DNA from: Siphonodentalium dalli
Taxonomy: Eukaryota; Mollusca; Scaphopoda; Gadilida; Siphonodentaliidae
Assembly: GCA_032622095.1 (NCBI GenBank)
Contig: CP136067.1
Coordinates: forward strand, 77,340,705 to 77,404,704
Direction: 5' to 3'
DNA: 64,000 nucleotides
Below the pieces are notes generated by a model. The model was not told the origin of the DNA. It did no database searches and worked only from the letters and a program-made list of their open reading frames with translations. The translations under genes were made by a program, and so were the position numbers. Shown one piece after another: positions 55,240 to 64,000 of this stretch; position 1 is the first letter of the stretch; every line of letters starts with the position of its first letter.

Positions 55240-55305
55240 TGTTCTTAGTCGAGATTTGACATGGCGGCTGTAACGACGTTAAACTCTATTTAATCAATCA
55301 ATCGA
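55240..55305 (+). mobile_element. Retroelement 3' tail (SINE/LINE-like)
   Basis: 'gtaacgacgttaaactcta' followed by 'aatcaatcaatc' is the kind of conserved tail plus short tandem repeat that ends many mollusc SINEs and LINEs. The body upstream is not recognisable. Confidence 0.35.
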
Positions 55306-55309
55306 AGAA

Positions 55310-56955
55310 TCACACCTTTAAATTACAAGGAGGGTATGGTTATTGTGTGAGTGTTGAACTAAATTGACGACAAAAACTTTTCTGATCAGTATCAATGTCC
55401 ATAAACGAACCCAGATATTGTGCAGAATACATGCTGAACTCAAAATACTTTCTTTGATTCTTTATAGCTGACATAACCGTAATCAGTGGGGTCCTGGCGA
55501 TAGCCATGTAAGCCTAAATTGTCTCATGTATTGTTACTAAAGCGTTTCAAGTGAGAGTCCCAAAATGGTTTAAAATGCCTATTAAATTCGTTCGAAGTGA
55601 TACTTTCCTCTGCATATATGTGTACACTTAATAAGACTTGAATAAGTCATGATCCATTCAATACTATTTGCACTCACGTCGGGGGAGGGGTGGAAGATAC
55701 GTCTCTTTAGTGAATTGAATACATTCCGTGTTCATGAATTTCTTCCAATTATACTGCTGCCTATATTCGTTTTACTTTTTGTTGAATTTGGATTATTTTC
55801 ATCTATTTTGATCTATTAAAGGTATATGATTACACACATTCAGAGCTTCGTCATTGAGACATGATATATGTCGAAGAAGCGGTGTCTCAGCTGCTGGTAC
55901 TAGAATTTGGTAAATTATGGATCAAGCCCCATATGTTGCAGGTATAGAAACATTTGTATGTTTCACTGTTGCAAGTTGAAGCTATACAAGAGACTGTTTA
56001 ACGATTTTGATCAAGGCCATAGAGCGGGTATCATGTTTGTACAATGTAGCGTTGAAATACCAACTAAAAATAATTTTCCCGAGTATGTTATACATACAGA
56101 AAATAATGGGGAGTTTAATTATATATAATGACATACATATGATTGAGAATGGAGGGTATACGCCACGCGATATTACTATATACAATGATTGATTGCTTGT
56201 GCTCTTGATGGTTACACTAGTGCAATATGTTTCGGAGTGACATCTAGCGGACGCGGGAGGAGAGAATAAAATAGACACTGGGCCCTGATTGGTCAATAGC
56301 CTTGTGTGTTTTTGCATAAATAAATCATTACATCTCTTCCCTATGATTTCCCGTAGATAAATAGGAATTAACCCTTTGTCGTGAATTTTGTGGTGCGGTC
56401 TAAAATATGACATTATTGTATTAGTGCGGTTCGGACACTGGTTACGAAAACACAAGAATTAAAGGCGAATTCCCTGCTAGACAGACATGATGTTTTTGTA
56501 TAAAACGTTTCCGCAAATGTCACTCTTTCACGTTTATATTGTAAACAGTATATGCTAAAACATTTGCATTGATGTCTATGGAAAACATTCACACCAGTGT
56601 AACCTTGGTGTGATTGCATACTATCTGGCTTGCATATAAACGGCATCAAAATGCACTTATAAATATAATATTATACTACCAACGGTAATTGGTTTATAAG
56701 TTGTTGTAATTTTAATTTTTATTAACCTTTTCATTAAAAGTGGCTGACATAATCTGAGGAATCCGTACACGACTTGGTTGCGGAACCGAATGCAGGATAC
56801 AGAGTTGTCCTTCGTATACTGCTACTTCTTGAAGAAGAACGAATATTATTGTTTGGCGTATGTTGGGTTATCTTCCTTAGATCGGTAGGCTGTCAAACAG
56901 GAAAAGACCCTATCAGGTGCCAAATCAATATTATGAATTCGCGGTAATCGGCATA
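55310..56955. other. No gene recognised
   Basis: The longest frame is a 157-codon minus-strand frame at 55982-56455 without recognisable motifs. It passes through repeat-like 'ctgattggtcaatagcc' sequence, so I do not call it a gene. Confidence 0.4.
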
Positions 56956-56960
56956 GGTTA

Positions 56961-57182
56961 TTTTTGCAAGCTTTGCGCTGAATCAGTGATGACATTGACA
57001 TATAGCACAATAAATGTAGTATTGCTGGTTCTGACTATTAAAACAATACAGAAAATATGCGAGTGACCACGTTTTTGCAAGCTTTGCGCTGAACCAGTGA
57101 TGACATTGAGACATATAGCACAATAAATGTAGTATTGCTGGTTCTGACTATTAAAAAAATACAGAAAATATGCGAGTGACCA
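56961..57182. repeat. 111-bp tandem duplication
   Basis: 56961-57071 and 57072-57182 are nearly identical ('tttttgcaagctttgcgctg' to 'atatgcgagtgaccac'), differing by a few bases. Noncoding. Confidence 0.8.
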
Positions 57183-57246
57183 CAGCTATGTTCAATATAA
57201 TAACACCATTCACCATACACTCTCTTCATTGTGAACAACAGTTGTG

Positions 57247-57696
57247 GTTAGAAGGAACTAAATAAGTAGAATTATGTCCCTTTCGTTTTTACAGGGTATA
57301 TCGAATACGAGTTAAAAAAAATCTGGCGCGCGATTGGCGTATAATATCTCAAATAATTTGACAGATTCAAGAAATATAATACCCATAGCATGTAAAAACG
57401 TGGGCATTTCTTAGTCTGAAATGCGTTCGTGTCCAAACAATGGCGGGAGATTGAGGCTGTGTATTGGCTTTCGTCAGACTGTCAAATTCTGTGCAAAAAG
57501 TGGGGTAGTGTGGCAAACGTATGCTGCTTTTTGAGAAAGGCGTGGCTCGAAAGGTACTCCTATGTGCGAACAGATGCCGAAAGGGTTGGTCTTTACGAAC
57601 GCATGCATCGTGCACTTCGGAACTCGAAAATTTAGCGTGGGCCTGGTCAAACGTTAACACTGTGGCCTATGGAAAACATTTAGTTCCTTCTAACCT
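57247..57696. mobile_element. Possible small element with 18-bp inverted ends
   Basis: 'ggttagaaggaactaaat' at 57247 and its exact reverse complement 'atttagttccttctaacc' ending at 57696 bracket 450 bp. That interval contains short frames on both strands but no recognised protein. Confidence 0.4.
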
Positions 57697-58237
57697 ATTG
57701 TTTCTTCGGTTACTGTATATGTCACCGACTGCCGTGGTATCCTTGTTTCAAACGCGCTCATTTGATATTTTCCGGACTAAATATTACTGTCAGGGACAGT
57801 GAATGCCACTCGTATAGACTATCTTTTCTACCTATCTAATCATGTGCTATATATTCATATTAGTGGAAAAGAATGTTGATTATACTGTTCAATGATCACA
57901 TATATAGTGGTTTGTGTGCGACGATGGTGCATGGTGTTGTGGAGGGGGCGGGTGAGTAATATCTAAAATCTTATTCTCTCCAAGAACAGAGAAGCGCCAT
58001 AATAGTTTGAATTAAAGGTACGGTTGGCCTTGGCGGTGGGTTTCCTGTGAAAATATCTCCACCCGTCAAAAACTGCTACAAACAGAAAGAACATCAAAAT
58101 GTAGATAGACTGTCCGTATACAAATAAGAAATATCGCATAAACAGTATGTTATTGTCATATGTTTGACCATTGTTATGTAAACAAAAGCATAAAAAGTAA
58201 CTTTTCTGGCGTTTGTTTATATTATGATGGTAAACAT

Positions 58238-58289
58238 AAAGAGCGTTCTTTGTTGGTGAATTCCTGATATGGAACTAATAAAGAGCGTT
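58238..58289 (+). repeat. Paired AAAGAGCGTT box module
   Basis: Boxes at 58238 and 58280 (42 bp apart) with 'ttcctgatatggaactaat' before the second box. Same layout as at 14.6, 32.3 (minus) and 47.1 kb (minus). Confidence 0.65.
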
Positions 58290-58558
58290 TATGCCATTTG
58301 TGTGTGATTAGCCAGTAGCATTGTGTGGTCTTCTGTAACACAATCAGGCTCTTGCTTAGGTAAAATATAGTAGGTCTTTACGATAACATGCTGTTTACGC
58401 GATGGTCATTGTATATATGAACGAAACTGTATGCGTTTTAATGTTTTTCTGTTTACAGTGTTTGGAACAAATATGAATATTTTCGACAATTAAGGCCTCA
58501 CGTGCCTTTAAGGCAGCAATATTACACAATTGAAACATATATACTGAAATAAAGTGAT

Positions 58559-58648
58559 TAAAAAAAAACCTCATTTGTGTTGACCAGATAAAAAAAAACT
58601 CATTTGTGTTGACCAGATAAAAAAAAAACTCATTTGTATTGACCACAT
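58559..58648. repeat. About 31-bp tandem repeat, three copies
   Basis: Units of 'aaaaaaaactcatttgtg' plus 'ttgaccagat'. The third has one substitution (tgtatt). Confidence 0.8.
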
Positions 58649-58649
58649 T

Positions 58650-61100
58650 GTCAAAATCAGCCGCTTCGGCTAAAACTGATACATGAATATTGTCCATGTA
58701 TACCTAAATCGCAACTTAATAAGAGCATTCACGGCCCGTTATCTCACCACGTTTATGTCATGCAAGCGATGAAATGTTGACTTATTGTTGCAATATTTCA
58801 GTTCTCAACTCTGACATTAAGCTGATTGGTTTGTTGGAAAATGTACGGAAAATATCTACGTTGTCACCTATGGCAATATCCATTTATTTTCTCGGAAATG
58901 ATTCAATATGACGATCAATGTTTGAGTTTTACAGCCATGCACCAACAAACCAGCTGCATCTAATGCAACTGCATCAAGACTTCGATATATTGCGAAGAAC
59001 ACTATTCTCGCGGCGCCTGTAGATTAGAGATGATGCGCTGAGTGTGTATCTTATAGTCGACGTCCGATAGCCATGCTTTATGTTAGGCTGCGTCGTAAAA
59101 TTCTCGACGGGATGACATAGAAAAATGATGATCGAACAATAAACACGCGCTGTTCACTATCGGAGGTATATCAAGCAAGTTGTTGTGATAAATAAAGTTA
59201 AAAAACACACATTATGAATAGGTCTGGTGTACACTGAGTGTGCTTTTAATTTTTATTGTATAATAAAACTGCATTAAAATGTCGATTCACGTCATAAATT
59301 GATATATGAAGCCTGGGAGCGCTAGGTTGCATGTATAAATCGGCTGTTGTTTGATGATTGTAGTATAGAAAGCCACCCTTCCTGTACCAGCAAATTAACA
59401 TTATGTTGTCCTGCACGCGGTAACAGTTCATACCAGGTGAGGTGGTTATGCGAGTCTCAGAAAGACAACATAAAACAAATAGGAAAATAGGATTGCATGT
59501 GCCAGGAGTCACATGTCAAATACATTTAAACACTGAATTGTCAGAAATGTGTTCGAACTAATCCTTATCGTAGTCAAAGTTCATTAAATATATCAATATT
59601 TCAGTCAAACGTATATCATTAATCAGCGTTTTGGAAAAAAAGACACCCACGCGTAGGTGCATGCATAGCGCATGGGGATAACATTACTTGCCCAGAAAGG
59701 CTCAGACGTATTATAAAAGTTTGACTAAGTCTATTCACATTTGGAAGTTTAAACATGCATGGTTGACGGAAATGTAACTATCATTTCAATGTATAACTAT
59801 CATTTCAAAACATACTTGTCTATGTCCATTCCCCTCAGACATACGCCTTGAAAGCATACACGACTGGCAGGAATAGGACGTATAATTGAGACTTAAATGT
59901 AAATATACACATTTCAAATTCATACGCATACAGATGCCTTATAATATTACTGACCAAGCCACACCGGATAATATACATTTAAAATCATCACGACTGGGGT
60001 ATCACGACACTAATTGATATGGCTTGAATTCAGTATATATCCTTTGCTTTTATGACGATATATATCCAAATTTGCTCTGAAATTAAATCCCGCATTCTTG
60101 TCCATAAATTTATCAGCTCTTTTAAATTTGTCGCACAGTTGTGAAACAAACGTTCTTTAATATTACAATACCTGGAATAGACTCGTATATAATGTCCGCC
60201 TTTTAAGGCGATAAATTCTATGACTCGCATTAGTGTTCCAATATGAAGTCCGTATATACGTATTTCGTGTATTTATCAACCTATTTTGTTCTCCTGAACC
60301 GGACCGAGATGTGGAAAATTCAAGCATTGATTGAATTATCATTCAATCCGCCTGGTACATTCATTGATGTCCTTTAATAATGTAGCTTATTAGTAGCAAC
60401 CTGTCGAGTAGCCGGTTTTGAGTGGGTGTGGCAAATGAAAAGAGCGCCAAAGAACGTCAGTTCAAGCGACAATAGATAATATCGCGCATGTCGCCTGCTT
60501 TCCAATGTTGAATCATTCACAAGGTTGTTCGGGGATTTCCATAATCTTTCTACAAAGGCTGAACAAAATGGTCGCATCTATTAGGATAACAGCCCTTCTG
60601 ATAACGTTGTGGTTTTTGTTGATATCTGACAGGGTCCCTTGTTGTCGGATTATGCCCCTCGAATACTTCTTTTGAAGGATTAATGGTACTTGAACACCAA
60701 CCGATAGGACAGAAGTGAGCGACAAAAAGACGTTTCACGGGAATTGAAAGCTATACCTGCGTCATAGATTTTGTGTGACCAGAATAAGGATATATATATG
60801 TAATTTACGATATTTCTGCAAGAAGCACAACAATATTCTTGCGTACTAATTAGGAAAAATATAATGAAATGACTCAGCCTGTAGTTATCATCACCCATGC
60901 GTAGAAGAAATATTAGATGAAAAGTAGAAAGAATTAGTTTGTTGGCACTTACCGGCGTTTCAGTGGGTATATACCATGTTATGAGATAGTGGGTTTTATT
61001 GGTTGGGGAAAGGCTGTGCATAGGGTTAATTTCACTTCAGTGCACCGATCCTCAGTTACATAGCAATTGACCAGCTTGCCCAGTTACACGAATCTGGTTA
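58650..61100. other. No gene seen
   Basis: Mostly unique AT-rich sequence. Frames at 59246-59512 (minus) and 60680-61021 (minus) are unremarkable and I see no domain in them. Confidence 0.4.
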
Positions 61101-61151
61101 CTCTCTTGGTGGTGGTGATGGTGATGATTGATTATGATGATTATGATGATG

Positions 61152-61340
61152 TTAGTTCATGGTAAGTGCGATTGCGAGGCTAATGACGATGACTGCGATG
61201 AAGACACCGACGATGATGATGATCACGACAATCGTAGCAAAGATCACGCCGATGTTTAATGGCTGTGAAAACGCACCACTGCCCGCAGAATGCACCGACT
61301 CCCGAGAAGCAACTGACAAACTTGCCCAGCTCCACGCCAC
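61152..61340 (-). CDS. Hypothetical C-terminal exon with one membrane span
   Basis: The minus frame ends with a 30-residue hydrophobic segment (IGVIFATIVVIIIIVGVFIA onward) and 'ALTMN' stop, after a Ser/Ala-rich part. It could be the last exon of a small membrane protein. However, the Ile/Val run is partly created by an antisense GAT/GAC microsatellite-like stretch, so chance is a serious alternative. Confidence 0.3.
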   Translation of the reverse strand: MAWSWASLSVASRESVHSAGSGAFSQPLNIGVIFATIVVIIIIVGVFIAVIVISLAIALTMN

Positions 61341-61915
61341 CTCTTGATTCGTCTTTGAATTTTAAGTCAACAAATGTATATAGCACGACTTCAAGCAGTC
61401 ACATTTCCTGTGAACTATACTCGATGTATTATATATTCTCGTCTGTTTATGCAATGTATAATATATAGATAGAATGACACAAGTGTGTGAACTGGTTAAC
61501 GTTATTGCACCAGTTTGTTGTGACGCGATGGTAAAACGAACAATATACTTATATATTTTTTTTATTGAACGTTTCAAATCTTCTGCATCTTGCTGAATTT
61601 CGCACAAATAAGCCATTGTGTGTGCAATAAATACGCAGGACAGATTATTTTTGGCTATTCACTTTGCCTGGTCCCCTGATGGTGAAGTCGACGATGGAGA
61701 TGGGTGAACTGTGCATGGATAGAAGTTTCTGCTGCGTTGGGCGTTTGGTATATCTCGCGGAAGTCCTGTGCATTTTAACATAAACATGTCTGTCCTTGGA
61801 CGAGATCGAAGATAACTTCTGACAAATATATCGCAAATTATAGCCGCAAAAGAACAAAATAAATCAACCGAATCTAAGCACGATATATACACTGGACGTA
61901 AATAATTCCCAACAG

Positions 61916-62140
61916 ATGCTCACACTTCGTGATATCTCAAACGAGATGTTCAAGGCGATAAGTGCCGAGATATTTTACGACATCCGTCCACATTTTGTTC
62001 TCGTTCCGTGCATGGAGATGAACGCACACGTGCGACATTGCCCACGAAGCGGAGCTAACCCACCCAAAAGCCACGGTGCTAATAGTTGTCCAATATGTAT
62101 AATTGTATATATACTTTTATATAATAGCCATTCCGTATAA
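61916..62140 (+). CDS. Hypothetical exon-like frame
   Basis: After a good acceptor-like 'attcccaacag' the frame reads MLTLRDISNEMFKAISAEIF and continues to 'PCMEMNAHVRHCPRSGANPP' before AT-rich sequence. Codon-like composition and the acceptor suggest an exon, but no family is recognised. Confidence 0.3.
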   Translation: MLTLRDISNEMFKAISAEIFYDIRPHFVLVPCMEMNAHVRHCPRSGANPPKSHGANSCPICIIVYILLYNSHSV

Positions 62141-63505
62141 CCACGTTCAATAGTAGATTTCACCATATAGTCCATGCTGGTGAAAATACCACTAGCATAT
62201 ATGAATTAACACCACTGGCATGGACCCTGGCACAGAGGTCACCCAGAAAGTGTCATTTCCCTTAATTGAAAACCAACAATGGATCATTTATATATATAGT
62301 TGGCCGAGTCAAGCAATATTCATGCACCGAAAGGTTCTGCACCATTCTCAGATGACATAAATGACGACTTCATACCAATCACTTTCGAGAATTATACATA
62401 TACATATAATTGTGGATATTACCATTTAATACAAATATCCATAGATGATAACTTGGTATCGCTAGTTTTCGGCCATGGCTACAATGCATTCGTCTTTCAA
62501 AACACATACACGGATTCTAGGCTGTCGTATATGTAGGATGAGGTAAAGGGACCAATACAAGGCCTTTGTGGTGGGTATAAATGCGCAATATATATATATA
62601 TAAGATGCCGAAATTTCGAGCGTTATATTATACAATTGTTATATAAACAAAAATGTTACAATGATTTGTCAGCAAACATGGGTAATCCTTAGTGTGTTAA
62701 AATATGTTCACATCCCGAAAGCTAAACTCGCACTGTAGATATGAAAGGTGCATGTTTCGTTTATAATGATTCCGTGCATGCAGTATTATAGTGGAATTAT
62801 TTTCAACAATAACGTCGATAGGCTGCGAAAATAATTTTTTTTAACCAGATCCGGATCCAAAAGCGGAAACCCGATTGAAGATAAACCCCTCTTCTGGCTA
62901 GATGTGTTATCATGTGTAACGTTGTGTCGATAAGCTGTTGTGTTGCCGAGAAATAAATATTGATCAACTAATTGTTTTGTCCAATGCAAGGTTATTTTAA
63001 TTCTCCTATCTCACGAAATCGCCGCAATCTTTGCTTGGCTTGAAAGCAAGCATTTGGATATATGCGTCCGGTACCCGTATTGAAGTTTTTTTTCTCGTGG
63101 TTTGTTGCGCGGCAGGTCGATCAAAAATTCCCTCTATCGATGCATGAACTATCTTTCGAAAATCCGCATTTCATTATATCTGCTTGGGGTAAACCCGTCC
63201 AATGTTTACACAAGATTGTTCTGTGTGCTTTTACGACAGGAAAATACAAGAGGTGCAAATGCCTATTTTGTGGTTTAGAAAATGTATGTGATACATCACT
63301 GGACATTACCAACCCATTGGTTACACACTAAGACTATTAAAGTCATAAACAATCTTCTTCGGGATGAACCAATAAATGACTCTCAGGGCTCTCTATTAAC
63401 GACATGGTAACACAAAGAGCGTTTATTCTCTGTCGAAATAGGTACACATATTTATCTCTCCGTTTTAAACACGTGGTATCCTGGGTGCATTCTTGGGGGG
63501 CGTTA
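62141..63505. other. No gene recognised
   Basis: Short frames at 62300-62536 (plus) and 63062-63331 (plus) have no recognised motifs. There is a (ta)n run near 62590 and a stray 'agatccggatcc' near 62848 related to the 26.6-31.1 kb repeat. A single AAAGAGCGTT box with 'gacatggtaacacaaagagc' lies at 63402-63423. Confidence 0.4.
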
Positions 63506-63510
63506 TCTAT

Positions 63511-63536
63511 AACCCTAACCCTAACCGAACCCTAAC
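63511..63536 (-). repeat. Short telomere-like (CCCTAA) tract
   Basis: 'aaccctaaccctaacc' then 'gaaccctaac', about four units of the TTAGGG-type telomere repeat with one base change, inside unique sequence. It may be an interstitial tract left by a repair event. Confidence 0.8.
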
Positions 63537-64000
63537 GCAACACATCGATATGTGTACCGAGCAGTCAAGCCGTTTTAGGTATAGAATTGTATTTGACGTT
63601 AAAACACTGACATTACTTATCTGAACCTCAAGACATATGTATACTTCTACGTATTACGATAAAACTCAAATTGTCGATACTCAGAAGTTATAACATGAGT
63701 GGTAGTAACGCTCTTTAGTCACAATGAGCACCCTTTATTGTTTCATGCCCAAGACAACAAAAATGGTTTTCTGTAGTCCATGTTATGACATGTTTGCGTA
63801 TGTGTTTACCTATTTTAAACCTCGAAACCGAACCGGGTGTAGGAAGGGGAACATCACTTAGAACAATTTGATGCTTCCATTATTTTATGTGAGAATTGTT
63901 TTATATTTCTAAGATATAATATTCCACTTTCTGGTGGACATGATACCCCTGCGTTTACTGCGTCGTGGGTCGGTTAACATTTTATAGGAGCAATTCATGG

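Noticed and set aside
55982-56455. 157-codon minus-strand frame
   Set aside because: No motif, no splice context, hydrophobic stretches from AT-rich sequence. Length alone is not enough in 64 kb.

Overview
This is a eukaryotic, AT-rich, intron-containing animal window. It contains no operons, ribosome binding sites or dense coding. The repeat types point to a lophotrochozoan, most likely a mollusc: CR1- and L2-type LINEs, Helitron-like elements with internal minisatellites, Mutator-like (MULE) elements, GGAC/GTCTG-rich tails that end in poly-C tracts, and a short CCCTAA tract. The mollusc assignment is inference from repeat style. I see no host housekeeping gene. Nearly everything I can recognise is transposon-derived, and much of it is nested.

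Layout. 1-5.4 kb: a degenerate large inverted repeat. 5.4-15 kb: MITE-like elements, a duplicated palindromic element joined to Helitron-type ends, a near-perfect 35-bp hairpin, a truncated integrase-type tail and several short repeats. 15.8-20.9 kb: a broken minus-strand CR1-type LINE with other elements inserted, including a TTAA-flanked element whose empty site survives in a related copy at 43.86 kb. 21.0-31.1 kb: a Mutator-like locus. Its exons encode the second half of a MULE transposase, a SWIM zinc finger, a Pro/Thr-rich linker, a Ulp1-type cysteine protease and a PHD-like finger. Related subterminal sequences lie on both sides in inverted orientation, and the right side carries a 1.7-kb tandem duplication. 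31.1-37.2 kb: a decayed Ty3/Gypsy-type gag interrupted by a second MULE with minisatellite-like inverted ends, followed by a 672-codon open frame made of about 36 copies of a 15-residue repeat. 37.2-39.3 kb: minisatellites and an inverted partner of the 21-kb repeat. 39.3-42.3 kb: a nearly complete minus-strand L2/CR1-type LINE. 42.8-44.3 kb: repeats and another LINE piece. 44.5-51.5 kb: a second Ulp1-PHD gene copy on the minus strand, whose intron is filled by seven head-to-tail Helitron-like units. 51.5-64 kb: mostly unique-looking sequence with small tandem repeats, a few unconvincing open frames and a short telomere-like tract.

The most interesting content is the pair of Ulp1-type protease genes. 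The plus-strand copy is fused to a MULE transposase and has Gly where the catalytic Cys should be. The minus-strand copy keeps His, Asp, Gln and Cys at the family spacing but has broken frames. The Helitron array sits exactly within the intron between its catalytic-Cys exon and its PHD exon. All exon boundaries here were read by eye; no alignment or search was run.
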